Assembly (NCBI RefSeq): GCF_051020975.1
Contig: NC_135039.1
Coordinates: 9,770,692 to 9,834,691, forward strand
DNA: 64,000 nt
Direction: 5' to 3'
Origin: Osmia lignaria lignaria
Taxonomy: Eukaryota; Arthropoda; Insecta; Hymenoptera; Megachilidae
Each line of letters starts with the position of its first letter. Within the stretch, counting starts at the first letter, position 1. The notes below the pieces were generated by a model. The model saw nothing but the letters and a program-made list of their open reading frames with translations, was not told the origin of the DNA and made no database searches. Below, one piece after another: positions 32,976 through 44,456 of the stretch. The position numbers and the translations under genes are program-made.

Positions 32976-33969
32976 CATAAAACAAGTATTACATACTAGA
33001 ACAAGTTGACCCTATGTTTATAATTATCATCAGCTGATAATGAACGAGATATGCATCGGAACCCGTTTAATAACACGATCAGAGGTAAGCGTATACCGAG
33101 CGAGAGCAGTACACGCATCTTTCGAATTCTGTGGTCAGGGCTGGGTTCAGGAGAATGCGGAAGTCTGTCTCGGTATCTGCCCGAATATTTATCGTAACCG
33201 CGCTCACTGTTACTTCGAGGAGTGTAAGTAACTGAAGTTACAGGTTTTCCAGTGCATAAGCGTCTCTTTACCGTATGACGTTGACCCATTAACGCTCGTT
33301 TATATCTATAGACATTGTACGTGCCAGACACAACAAATATTCCTTCAAGGATATCGTTATTCTTTAAAGATTGAAAAACAGGAAAATCTTGGAGGAAATC
33401 TCTGAAATTATTATAATTCTGAGAATTGCCAAGGTCATATTTTTACAAAAATTAGTTAAACCTCGTATTGAGTTTGCGAGTGATTATATATTCTATGTAT
33501 ATACAAAACGATCATTTCAAATTTTATCTAAAAAGGACTATAGAGTCCAGCAGATTTATCCTAAAAATGATCAATACCCAGAAAAACTTGTTGCACCCAA
33601 TCTTTTTTTTGTTTCTGTATAAACTAGAGAACATTAAAAAAATGTTGTAAAAAAGAAGGAGAGGAATTATATTTTTTAAGTAAATGAAAATTTTTATACT
33701 CTATTTTAGCACCTTTCCATGCGAATATCTGGCCAGCCTTAAACCCAAACTTACAAAACATATACAAGACTATTGTATACATTACATTAATATTAAAAAA
33801 AATTTAATAAAACAGGAGAAGAGGAATTATATATTTTCAACAAATGAAAATTTTTATACTTTATTTTGGCATCTGTCCATGCGCATATCTAGCTAGTCTT
33901 ATACCGAAATTTACAAAACATATACAAGATTATTAACCTAAAGTTAAATATTCAAAAATTTTTAAACGA
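32976..33969. other. Unassigned sequence with a ~161-bp direct duplication
   Basis: 33030-33330 is GC-richer and unique-looking. GAGGAATTATAT and TGAAAATTTTTATACTTTAT recur at about 33661 and 33822, giving two tandem copies of an AT-rich unit (33655-33940). The frames they create are not convincing genes. Confidence 0.45.
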
Positions 33970-34369
33970 AGGAGTTTATTTTTTTTTAATTTTTAGCAAT
34001 GAATAGAGAAATGGTTGATTAGCGTCGTCCCGCTGCGCCGTCTCAATCATTTCTCATTTGTCGTACCTGAGAGCGAAGGCCCTCTCACCGACAGAACACA
34101 TAGAAACGTGATGTTACCGACATAAGGTGATTTTACGGCAAGGTGAAGTGTGTGGAAAAATTTTCAAAAAAACCGCAAACCTGAAGCTAAACAGAACATG
34201 ATTAGATAAACAAAAGTAAAAGTTAGTTTAAGGATAGTTATTATAGAGGGGTGCATGGACGAGTGCACCATGTACTGCCGAGTTGCGCACGTGATATAAC
34301 AGCCAAACGCAAGTATCAGTACAAAGTTTTAAACGAATCTAAAACAAACATGGATGTAAGTTGCCAAAG

Positions 34370-36814
34370 CTACATCCTCATCATTGGAAACGGAACCTTA
34401 ATTTTGAAGGGTATGGCATCCCTATGGAAGGAAAGAGTGGAACTAACCAAGGGGTTTGGATGATCATTAACGTTATAGTTGGCGATCATATTAGTAATGT
34501 ATTCACCAAGAGTTGGCATAGATGACATATCATGCCGAGCTACGATGGAGAAGCGCCGCGGTTTATTTAGAATCATCTTTAGGATTTTGTTTTGAACGAT
34601 CTGACATTTTTTTGAGTACTCCTGGATATGAGGTTCCACCAGATTTGCGCACCATAGGTTAAAACCGGCCTAATGCACATCTTATAAATATTTAGCCTGA
34701 TTGACACTTGGAGGGGGGATTTATGACAAATGTGAGGAGTTAAGAAGCCAATCACTTTGATCGTTTTAATGATGCGGTCATTAACCGCTGCCATCCAGTT
34801 TAATCGTTGGTCCAGGACATCCCCTAAGTAGCGGACTTCAGATGACCATGGTATGATATGGTTTTCAATAGTAAGCGCAGTGTTTCGTCTGCCAGTGCTC
34901 AGCTTGGAACGCCGGATGAACAGGATGGATTCCGTTTTATCAGGATTTATGACTAACTACCAAGCCTTAAAGAAGTCCAGAATGGGATTTAGATAATTTT
35001 ACAGCCGTGTGACGAGTGTAGATAACTGTGAGGGGGAGGAAAGAATTGCAGTGTCATCTGCGAATAACGCGAGAAGGCAATTAAAGGTGGACGGTATGTC
35101 ATTGATGTAAAGAATAAAAAGTAAAGGACCTAGGTTCGAGCCCGCAGGGACGCCAGCGAGCACATGGTACGAGCGTAAGCTTGAACCTCGGTAGTAGACT
35201 GACATCAGTCTGTGACTCAGGTACGCCTGTATATAGTGCCATGATCAAAGCCCATCCGATGCAACTTGTAAAGTAGCGCATTGTGCCAAACCGTATCAAA
35301 CGCCTTGACCAAATCAAGTAAGATCATTCCTCTACAACGCCGAACATTGAGACTGCAAGTGATAGACTGTGCTGACCTGTCGGATTGTGGAGTGATTTCT
35401 CCTACAGCCGAACTGCTGTTCAATGATCGTGACCTTGTCATTCAGGCGTTTTAAAAGTATGTCAAAAATACACCTCTCAAAGACTTTACCCAGAACGGAG
35501 AGAAAGCTGATTGGTCTAAAGCTGGAGACTAAATTTCGAGGCCTACCCGGTTTGTGAATAGGGACAACCTTGGCCACTTTCCACACCGAGGGAAAGTATC
35601 CTAAGGTGACAGATGACTTTATTTGAGGCATGCTTCAACATAGGTACAGTAATGCGATCCGGTCTCGATGATATTTTGTTTTTCAAGCCGGCTATTATTT
35701 TAGCAATGGAGGTTGAAGAGAAGCCACCCTGCCAAATAGGACCCCCCTGGTCGAGACCCAGTTCGGAAATGAAATCATCAACCCTCTGAGCATTAGGGGA
35801 CGGCAACTGAAACGCTTTGGTGTGGATATCCATGAAATTTTTACCCAATGCTTCAACTTTATCCCTGTCCGAGCAGACAGTGGTCGAGACGGTGCTAAGA
35901 GGAGGAAGAACATTAGCTTTTTTGTCGGAATTGATGGATCGGAAAGTCGCCCAGAAGGTAGGATCGGTTTTTTTGAAGGATGCCAATATGTTCACCCAAT
36001 TAAGGTGACGAAGGACAGAAATTCTCCTTTTAATTGCCGTTGTTAGGTCTTTGATTAGACCAGAGAATTGGGCCCCGCCATATCTTTGAGCAAACCGTCT
36101 GAAACGACGTCTCTGTCTGATCAACGACAGTAATTCGTTGTCAGTCACCAGATGTAAGTGCCTTGTGACGGAATTGTCAAACTGTGTAGATGCTCTGCTG
36201 TGACAGGCATGTAGAAAGGAGGTTAAGTTTCGGACAGATTCATCGATATCGTTAGTCGAATGAAGATGCGACTTGATTTGAAATCTGTCTGTCAGGTGGG
36301 AGAATGTATCCCAGTTGGTGATTCTGTCCAGGCCGGCAGGGCCAGACTCATCGGCAAGGGTTAATAATACAGGTAGGTGATCAGAGCTGAGTCGATCATT
36401 CGTAATGCATTTGAGATTATATCAATTTGGATTAAAGTGAGTGAAGCAGTCGGGATGAACTATACGATAGGAGCCTCTCAGCATATGATTGAACACCGTC
36501 CTGCCAGCCAGGTTGGAGCTATAGTTGTTTCATGATGTATGTTTAGCATTCCAGTCACCGTCAACAATAAAAGGAGACCCGATTCTCTCACTTAGGTCCA
36601 GCTCAGAACTTTGTAGGTGTCGACGAGGGGGGACATAAATGACCCCAACGAACAGACGAGGATTTTCGATTTTGTTGAAGCAGGCCTCAATATTGTGGTT
36701 ATTACCCAGTGGGTTGTACAGAGTAGAGAAATAAAGTGAATTATGACTAATAAACGCAACTCCCCCTCCGTTCTGAGGCCCAAGCCTATCTTGATGAATC
36801 ACGGTAAATCCCAA
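34370..36814 (-). pseudogene. Jockey-like non-LTR retrotransposon ORF2, frameshifted
   Basis: Reading on the minus strand from 36814: an endonuclease fragment (VIHQDRLGPQNGGGVAFIS, later VGVIYVPPR and VDGDWNAKH), a linker and RT N terminus at 36148-35543 (KKTDPTFWATFRSIN, LKNKISSRPDRITVPMLKHA), RT fingers/palm at 35631-35332 (GYFPSVWKVAKVVPIHKPG, FRPISFLSVLGKVFERCI), motif A (LLDLVKAFDTVWH) near 35350-35280, motif B/C at 35205-34999 (GVPAGSNLGP, FADDTAIL; the FADD catalytic box is at 35064-35053) and a thumb region with VLTYGAQIWWN at 34794-34579. At least four frame changes break it. Motif B has Ala where GVPQGS is usual. 3' UTR may extend to a T run near 33980. Not active. Confidence 0.85.
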
Positions 36815-36914
36815 TATTGAGAAGTGAACATTGGCATGTTAGATTTATGTAGTTTGATAGATTCACCGTTTTGAGGTAAGAGACGGTTTTGAGGCAAGTG
36901 TCATGCCGTCCCTC
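36815..36914. other. Junction between two divergent retroelements
   Basis: The breakpoint between the minus-strand element (5' truncated) and the plus-strand fragment falls here. No target duplication is recognisable. Confidence 0.4.
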
Positions 36915-37624
36915 ATGGTCCTCTTACCAGAAAATGCAAGATTTTCCCCACTATGTGGCCAGATCCTTCCAAACCTCGCGAAAAATCAACCAGCTACAAA
37001 CCAATTAGCCTTTCACCTATACCAGGTAAAATTTTTGAAAAATGCATTTATCGCGCCTTCTTCTCTAAACAATTCAATATCAACAATATTTTAATCCCAC
37101 AACAATTCGGATTTAGACAGGGACATTCCACAATATATCAAATCATCCGAGTATCCCAACAAATCACTCACGAGCTGAATGTAAAACGCTGTGTTGTTAT
37201 AATTCTCCTTGACCTTGCCAAGGCCTTTGATACCGTCTGGCACCATGGCCTAATATTTAAATTGCATCGTCATAATCTCAATCCTGGACTCTTGAAACTT
37301 ATTTATTCTTATCTTATCAATAGGTCATTCTATGTTCAACTAAATGGTTCACGTTCATCCTACTACAATAACTCTGCTGGTGTCCCGCAGGGATCGATTC
37401 TGGGTCCTATCCTTTTTCTCATTTACATTAATGACATCCCCATTTCCAAGCTATGCAAAATTGCTTTGTTCGCTGACGATACAGCCATGTATTCTTCTTT
37501 TCGTTTTTTTCCTGCTGTCTCAAGGATTCAGGCATATTTAATTCAAGTCTTAAAATTTTTCAACGACTGGAAACTGTCTATTAATGTCGACAAGACCGAA
37601 GCTATTTATTTTTCTCGCAAATAG
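36915..37624 (+). pseudogene. Jockey-like non-LTR reverse transcriptase fragment
   Basis: One open frame of RT, entered by CKIFPTMW before the first Met at 36953. It contains YKPISLSPIPGKIFEKC, PQQFGFRQGHST, motif A (ILLDLAKAFDTVWHH), motif B (AGVPQGSILGPILF), motif C (LFADDTAMYSS; FADD at 37469-37480) and the start of the thumb (WKLSINVDKTEAIYFSRK) before a stop at 37622. Catalytic residues look intact, but the endonuclease domain and C-terminal part are missing, so this is a truncated dead copy. It differs markedly from the minus-strand element, so it is a second family. Confidence 0.88.
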
Positions 37625-38047
37625 CATAACAATAATCATAAAAGTTCATGTTCCGTTGTCGTTGGGGGCACTTTTCTACAATACGTTCTTTAGTTTACAT
37701 TCGGATAGACTTTTGTATAGGACATCACTCCGATCGGGTCGAAAATGATGTCAATCGATAGATCTCGGTTAACGGAATCGAATGCAACAGGTTTTAATGT
37801 GCGGAGATCACCGGTTAATTAAACAAAACCAATTAAAAATAATCGCCGTTTTTGGCACAGTAGGACTACTCTTCCATCTGTTGAAACGCTAGAGGGAATT
37901 GAACAAAAAAATCCTAGCACCGGTTCACATAGGAAGTGTAGGAACACTAGTATGTTGACAAAACAACTTGCATCTCAGTCGCTCTCGAAGCGTTCAAGTA
38001 AACGATCGTGCTCGCTCATTTTCATCGTTTAAAGAATAATCAGCGTC
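37625..38047. other. Leader of the first Merlin copy, no gene
   Basis: GC content is slightly raised. It may hold the 5' UTR and left terminus of the Merlin copy that follows, but I could not pair it with a matching right terminus. Confidence 0.35.
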
Positions 38048-39049
38048 ATGGCAGAAAACCAGCCCCGCCCGTACAATCTCCGTCGGCTCGCCAAAGAGCT
38101 CGACGAGGTGACAGCTGCGGATAAGCAGCAGTGGACAGCCGAAAAAGGGCTCGTCACCCTGAAGAGGAAATGCCGACGCCACCGTACTCTGATGGTGGTG
38201 AGCGACCACCACGGATTAGGCAGTTTCTATTGCAGGAAATGCAATATAAACGTATCCATTGTCAAAGGCACATGGTTTGAGGGCGCAAAGGTGCCAATGG
38301 AAAAAGCAATTGCCCTCTCGTACTGCTTCGCTCTAGATTTTACAGCAGAGCAGGCAACTATAGAAACATCAAGTATATATGGCGAAGAGGGCACTTTGTC
38401 AGAAACAATTGCAGACTGGCGCCTATATTGTCGCGAGGTAATCACTGATGCAATGGAACGCAACTACCTCCAGGAAGGCAAAATCGGTGGACATGGTAAG
38501 TCTCCTTCCAACACATTTCAAGTCTAAGTGACCTATGAATACAGGTAAAATCATGGAGATCGACGAGGCGAAGGTAGACGTCCGCAAATACAATTGCGGG
38601 CCTTGGATTCTTGGGATGATCGAGCGTGGCCAAATATAGAGTAAAAGTGATCCAGCAAAACAGGCGCAACGCCACGCTGATCCCCATCATTCAGGAGCAC
38701 GTGGCCTCGGGAACCACCATTATGACCGACGACTGGCGCGCCTACCGCCAACTCGTGAATATTGGTGAGGGTTATGAGCACCATGTAGTTGTGCATGCTC
38801 ATAACTTCGTCGCACCAAGTAAGTAAGTAGATGCTCAACTTTCTTTTTGAAGATAATCCAGATATTCATTCTCAAAATATTGAGTGTTCGTGGCGCTTCC
38901 TAAAACAGCATTTGAATAAGAGCGGCATTCGTGAGGAGCTCTTCGCTGAGCGCCTCCTAGAGTTTCTCTGGCGCCGCAACTGTCGCGTACACGGTATCGA
39001 TACATTTGATGACCTCCTCCGTGCTATACGGTTCTCTTTCTCCGTGTAA
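38048..39049 (+). pseudogene. Merlin/IS1595-type DDE transposase, copy 1 (broken, with intron)
   Basis: ISXO2-like transposase, the eukaryotic Merlin superfamily. First exon 38048-38495 encodes MAENQPRPYNLRRLAKELDE, a zinc-ribbon-like region (KRKCRRHR ... FYCRKCN) and KGTWFEGAKVPMEKAIALSY. A GTAAGT donor at 38496 and an ACAG acceptor ending 38544 define a 49-bp intron that restores GGHGKIMEIDEAK, with the first catalytic Asp at 38562-38564. A frame change follows near 38620-38632 (WILGMIERG, then KYRVKVIQQ). The second Asp (MTDDWRAY) is at 38728-38730. A further break at about 38819-38852 (a GTAAG...GAAG block of 34 bp, too short for a normal intron) precedes NIECSWRFLKQHLN with the catalytic Glu at 38882-38884, and LEFLWRRNCRVHG ends the protein. 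Triad residues remain but the gene is disrupted. Confidence 0.85.
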
Positions 39050-39659
39050 TTTGCATATTTTTTGTATATATGTTTATTTCTATATCTTTTGTATATCTGT
39101 TGTACAGAGGTGCCCAGTTAGGCGTCTGCATTTTTGCCCACATAAGAGTCCGTCGCTATCCCCACCAGTTCTTGGAAACAGAAGTTCCACACATGTCGAA
39201 GTTTTCACGCATGTGGAATCGCGGCCTTACAATCATGGATTCGGAATGACAAATAACGTTCGAATTGACCGCCGCATTCGCATGTATAGAATATAGGTAT
39301 CCTACTCGCACTCATCTCCTCTCCTTCCTTCAGTTGAATTCGCAGAAGTCACCTCCCCATTTAAGCGTCCGTATTCGGTCCCGACTGTGGACGCTTAAGT
39401 GGACACCTTTCGTTATATTGTCACGTAGGCAGACCGTTTGGCATAAGTTTAGAACATGGGACAGGTCCCGCGGAACTTTACGAATTGGCGACTTACAGAT
39501 TTAGACTCACGGCTTACGATTTACGGAATACGACTACGATAACGACCACGATTACGGCTTTGCACACGGACACGACACGGAAAACGATTTAGATTACGAT
39601 TGCGATACTTGTTTCTTTTTTTTTATTGTACTGTGCTTTGTGTTTTTTGTGTTTTCGCC
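39050..39659. other. Spacer between the two Merlin copies
   Basis: Holds a small hairpin (TTAAGCGTCCG ... GGACGCTTAA, about 39361-39400), a pogo-like scrap (TTTCGTTATATTGTCACG at 39406) and an ACGATTACGG-rich run (39500-39600). In-frame sequence starting at 39600 could extend the next protein by 20 hydrophobic residues, but the Met at 39660 fits Merlin proteins better. Confidence 0.4.
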
Positions 39660-40612
39660 ATGAACCTGTTCAAGCTTACCACTGGCATTATTAAAGACAG
39701 GAACACTTGTTTACAGTGGCTTAGGGATAATGAAATAATACCCGAAATAGGGCAATCATGCCCAAAATGTCCGAAACCAGTAAAAATGGAATTTGAAGCA
39801 TCTCACGGTACATTCGGACGGTTTAGGTGTAGGAAAAAGCACGGAAATCGAGGACCTTATACCAGAAGTGCAGCGTCAGGAACTTGGTTCGAACATGTGA
39901 AGCTGGATCCTGAACGAGTGCTTATCCTAACGTATGCTTTTGCGAATAAAATGAGCCAGAATAGTGCTATAAGGGAGTCATCAATTACTGATGTGGCCAC
40001 TTCGTCAGCTACAGTTGCCGACTGCTATAGCTACTGCCGTGTGGTGTGCATGATAGCACTGGACGAGCGTTACGAAGCAGAAGGACAAATCGGAGGGCCA
40101 GGGCATATTGTACAGATCGACGAAACAAAAGTAGGGAAGAGGAAGTACAATAGAGGTCGATTGCGTGAAGGTAACTGGATATTGGGTATGATAGATGAGA
40201 AAGATTCCTATCGTCTGGAGATATGCAAAGACAATAAACGGGATAGGGAGACCCTCTTCCCACTAATCGTGAAACATGTGGCCCCCGGATCTAAAATTCA
40301 TACTGATAAGTGGGCAGCATACAAAGATTTGCCCAATATACCGAACATGAATTATATACACAAGACCGTAAATCACAGCACTCAAGGTGAGGGAAGATTT
40401 GTCAATCCTGCGACCGGAGCCCACACCCAAGCGATTGAAAGCAGCTGGAAGCATTTAAAACATGACTTCATTAACAGAGGGTATAAGCAGGACGATTTGG
40501 TAATTTGTGTACCTATCTGTGGCATAGAGATGTGCGACAGTGGAAATTAGATCTATTCGAACAATTGTGGAAAAACATAAAAACTGTGTATCCCGTTCGA
40601 GAATTCGAATAG
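39660..40612 (+). pseudogene. Merlin/IS1595-type DDE transposase, copy 2 (near intact)
   Basis: Single-exon transposase. From the Met at 39660 (MNLFKLTTGIIKDRN): zinc ribbon C34-C37...C57-H61 (SCPKCPKPV, FRCRKKHG), the conserved SGTWFEHVKLDPERVL block, the GGPGHIVQIDETKVGKRK motif with catalytic Asp154 (40119-40121), WILGMIDEKDSYRLEI, HTDKWAAY with Asp216, and ATGAHTQAIESSWKHLK with Glu260. Spacing between the second Asp and Glu is 43 residues. After DDL (40497) one base is missing: the frame as written ends at 40550, but the next frame continues with TYLWHRDVRQWKLDLFEQL and EFE to a stop at 40610-40612. The only visible lesion is that one-base deletion, so the copy is young or the base is a sequencing error. 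It differs strongly from copy 1 and lacks its intron. Confidence 0.88.
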
Positions 40613-40939
40613 GGACATGATAAGAGGTTGGGTTTTAGTGGGTATACCGGGTTATCCCGGGAGTCCCACATTACCGGGCTTAGCACTACATGCCCGGTGT
40701 GCGCTGGGCATTTCCCCCTCTCAAAAAAAAAAAATTGTGAAAAAGTTGTAAGAAAGGTTACTTATTATGTTGAAAAAAAAGATCAATGCTTCATTCACAA
40801 ATTTTGAATGTACTGATCTTTGACCTCCCATAACTCCTGACTCCTACGCCTCCTACAAGTGAAATCACCACCAATGTGTCCCCCACGACCCTTTCTATTG
40901 TTTACAATAGGAGGCGCCCCCCTCTTAAGCGGGACAGAT
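40613..40939. other. Downstream of Merlin copy 2
   Basis: GC-rich GGGTATACCGGGTTATCCCG ... ACATGCCCGGTGTGCGCTGG can fold, and is followed by an A12 run at 40729-40740. It may be the end of the transposon or an unrelated retroposed tail. No gene seen. Confidence 0.4.
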
Positions 40940-41182
40940 GAGAAATTATACCGACGTGGTGCTGATGCACTTGATCACGACCACGGCATGAACGCAGAGC
41001 ATACCCAACACTATCGTGGTTCGGCCCGTGCTAAAGGCGCGCTCTAATTGATCAGTGTTTTTCGTTAATAACTCAAAAACGAAGCCTTAATCAACATTTT
41101 GGCAAAGGAAAAAGTTGTTTAGAATCACCTCAGCAATCATCCTTCTACGGGTCCTACCCCAGTTCTGGGACACCCTGTATAA
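40940..41182 (+). mobile_element. Solo arm of the CAGGGTGTCCCAGAACTGGG foldback family
   Basis: Matches the right arm of 12611-14056 over ACCGACGTGGTGC, TTGATCACGACCACGG, AACGCAGAGCATACCCAACA, GCTAAAGGCGCGCTCTAATT and ends CCCCAGTTCTGGGACACCCTG before TA. Only one arm present. Confidence 0.75.
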
Positions 41183-41286
41183 ATTACAATGTCAAACCCA
41201 CATTAGCATTCTTCTTCAAACCCAGTGAAAACTAGTGACAGTTCCCACAACAATACAATCTAACCGCTCGGGTTGTATTGAATATA

Positions 41287-41420
41287 ATACAGTGGTACCT
41301 CGGTATATGACCTTAATCCGTTCCTGATGTTTGAACTTACACCGAATAGGACGTACATACATACACCAAGCCAACATTTCCCATAAAAAGTAATGTAAAA
41401 ATTATTAATCCGTTCTCATG
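41287..41420. mobile_element. Tigger/pogo-like terminus
   Basis: TACAGTGGTACCTCGGTATATG and following text resemble the CAGTGGTACCTCGGT-type ends of Tigger elements. No partner end found, so truncated. Confidence 0.5.
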
Positions 41421-42705
41421 TATGAAAAAAACTCCTATTGATATTATACCTACATTAATGGGGTTGTAAAATAATTTAAACACTGTTTATGTCATGAACA
41501 GCATTTAAACGATTTCCTAGAAGTTTATAAAAAATATTCGCTAGCTTATTTAACATAATTAATTTGTAAAATATAAATGTAACCTAATGATAGATTCTGA
41601 ATTAACAAACCAAATGGAATAAATTTTATTGCCTCCTGTTTTGCAGTTATAATTGATTATTAATTTAATTTTTCCTCTGACAATGAGATAATTATTTAAA
41701 AATGACGCAAAATGACAAAAAATTTATGTTGTATACCGAACAGAAGTCGTATTTAATTTTGTTCCTTATCACTGTAAATCGATTACAGAGTTAAATATGA
41801 AAATTCTTTTTATTTTTTAAACTACTCTGTTCAAACATTTGACCCACGAGTTTTAGTTACAAAAAAGAAAGAAAGGCCAAAAAAAACTTTATTCAGAGAA
41901 AAAATGTATTAATAAGCATGAAGTTCCTTAAGACAAAATATTTTTACAAATTGTAAAAAATAAACCAAATAAAAAATATGACCACGAATTTAACTCTTGT
42001 TTAACACACTTGAAATTCCAGAAACACCTACGAAATTTCAAAGTTCGTTACTGCTGCAATTTGAAAGTTAGGATGGTAAAAATACCTCTTATAGGTAGGA
42101 GTTGTAGTACGTGCCATTTGTACCCGCTGCTCAACATAATAAACTAATGAATCATGCGTGGGATTATCAAACCTCAGTGTGCTAATTGTGTAACTTTTTT
42201 TTCCAGATCAGTGGGAACAGCTGTTAGTATAACAAAGATTGTAATATTACAAAGAAAAATTCGATGTGAATGCTATCCAAATAAATATAACATAAAAATG
42301 AAAAAATCTACAATGTATGGGCAAATCATGTGAATCATTTTTTAATAATTTATTTTTTCACATTTGGGTTATTTATATAAATGAATATGTATATTGGTAT
42401 TACAGATTTTTAACCTTTTATATTTTATACTATTCACTTTAGGAACACTTGAAAAAAAATTTCAAAAATTTTTCATTTTTACTTTTTACTCTTTTTATTG
42501 ATAATATTCAAGAATTTTATTACCAAATTTTCTGGATATTTTAAAATATTCTCTTTGAGTATTCCTGCGTAGTCCTTTTTTGTTTTATTTATGAATAGAA
42601 TTATAAAAGAAAAATTCAATTATAAATTATAAAGAAAAAATTAGCAATTTTAATATTTTTTAATATTATAAATACAATATTTAAACAGAGTAATACATTG
42701 TATTA
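41421..42705. other. Unassigned AT-rich sequence
   Basis: No gene, RNA or repeat boundary recognised; very AT-rich. Confidence 0.45.
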
Positions 42706-42919
42706 AAGTAGACTCTCGTTATATTGCCACGTGAATGATTTGACTTTCATCATAGTCTATAAAAAAAAATCAATAAATAAAAAAAATAACCTTTTTCAAA
42801 GTCGATTAAAAATGATATATTTCTATCTCCCCTCTCCCCTTCAAATAAAAGTTTGCAAGCTTGACTATTCCGCTTCTACCAACCCGTCATGTCAGCGGCA
42901 ATATAACAAGAATCTCCTG
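42706..42919. mobile_element. Pogo-like MITE
   Basis: AAGTAGACTCTCGTTATATT ... GGCAATATAACAAGAATCTC, about 214 bp, with a short AAAATCAATAAATAAAAAAA insertion in the interior. Confidence 0.7.
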
Positions 42920-43557
42920 TATATTCCACCTAATAAATTTGAAATAATCTGAGCATTAACGGGTTAATCTCAAAAAACAAGTAAATTAAGTGATTAAGAT
43001 GTACGCTGAAAGAGCAGTCCAATATTGGTCATAAGTGGTTATGGTACATAACAGAAATGGTTAGGGTGTGCATAGATGATTAAAACCATTCGTATCCACC
43101 AACGCATATGCTAATTGACGGAGTACTAGATGGCCTCCGTATTTGGTACGATGGAATCACCGAAACCTTACGACACTACTCTGCGAGATGTACTTATTTG
43201 GAGTTCAAATTGTGGAAAAACATATTCATCTATGTCGTTGATTTATTGAGCTGATGTTCTATTTAAAAACAGACTTCAAAATGATGTACTGTAAAAATGA
43301 TCATAATTTAAATTTAATCAGAAAAATATTCCTGTTATAAACCTAAATGACTGTACCAGTCGTGCAAACATAACTATCTGATAGGGAGGATAAAAAAATA
43401 TTATGATAATATTCACCCTAATTTTCTACATCTATTTTAATTCTTGATGATGTTATATGAAATATTCGAATATTCTTAAATATTCCAATATTTAAAAAGA
43501 AAAACAGATTTTTTATTTCTTATGCCTTTTCTTGATTGTATGTGCACTGTTAATTAT
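42920..43557. other. Unassigned sequence
   Basis: A slightly GC-richer patch at 43060-43200; no feature recognised. Confidence 0.4.
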
Positions 43558-43766
43558 TATCGGATGGCGGACCATGGAGAGAGACCCAATTCTAATTTAA
43601 TTTTGTATTTCATATTCTTTTATTTTTAAAATTTCATACTCTCCTCTTAAAAATTATTCTTCTTTCGTTTAAAAATTATACATTTAACTTTAGGTTAGTA
43701 TCCTTGTATATGTGTTGTGAGTTTGAGTCACGATTCACGACTCAGGCTCTGCTGTTCAAGGGTTAA
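43558..43766 (+). mobile_element. GGACCATGGAGAGAG-family MITE, near complete
   Basis: TATCGGATGGCGGACCATGG to GGCTCTGCTGTTCAAGGGTTAA-like end with TTAA at 43763-43766. The left TTAA is mutated. Confidence 0.75.
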
Positions 43767-43864
43767 ATGATAATGAAGCTTTAAAGCACACTATTCACTC
43801 CATTATTCCATAATTTAATTATTACAATACATTCGCGATCATATAAGACTTCCCCCCAGCGAAA

Positions 43865-44240
43865 ATAATATCCCTAGTTCTCGTTCTTCCCCATAGGCAT
43901 CCCCAGGGAAAATGACAATGTAGGGAAGAGGGTCTATATACATACATATGTATGTATAGGAGTCTGGTCCTATCACGTGGGTGTAATCGTTTACGCGGGA
44001 AAATTTGAATTGATATTTATTAATTATTCATATTTCTCATTACATATCTATATACTAAATTGTATAATAGCTAATAATAATCAAAAATTATATTATTTCT
44101 TTTTCCAAATCACTTTTAGTACTAATATCATAAAAATTAATAGTGATGAACTTCTACTTTCCCTAAATGTTTACGCGGGAAAATTTGAATTGATATTTTT
44201 TTAATTATTCGTATTTTTTAATTACTTCGTAAATTTTATA
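43865..44240 (+). mobile_element. TTTACGCGGGAAAATTTGAA-repeat element, truncated
   Basis: Head GGCATCCCCAGGGAAAATGA (about 43897-43917), then GGGTCTATATACATACATAT and two subunits starting TTTACGCGGGAAAATTTGAA at 43990 and 44170 (about 180 bp apart). The tail CATTTTCCCTAGGGAGGCC is absent, cut by or near the MITE at 44245. Relatives: 47490-48110 and 62385-63025. Confidence 0.65.
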
Positions 44241-44244
44241 ATAT

Positions 44245-44456
44245 TTAACACTAGAATTACCAAGTCAGTCAAAATGACTGGTTTAAAGTTTCTTATTATT
44301 TTAAATTATAAAGTTTATTGAGGTATTTTTGTTGAAATGTATATTGGCTATTGTCAAGATAAAGAATGGATGTATATATTAAATTATGTTTCATGCTTCT
44401 ACATTATTTTAACTTAAAAATAAGTGTGCATCAAACGTCGATAGTTCTAGTGTTAA
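44245..44456. mobile_element. TTAACACTA MITE, complete
   Basis: TTAACACTAGAATTACCAAG ... CGATAGTTCTAGTGTTAA, 212 bp with TTAA at both ends. Confidence 0.8.

Noticed and set aside
32996..33331. 111-residue minus-strand frame in a GC-richer patch
   Set aside because: Opposing open frames on the plus strand, no known motif, no splice or homology support.
40613..40740. Retroposed sequence ending in A12 downstream of Merlin copy 2
   Set aside because: No convincing target-site duplication; the GC-rich fold could equally be the transposon end.
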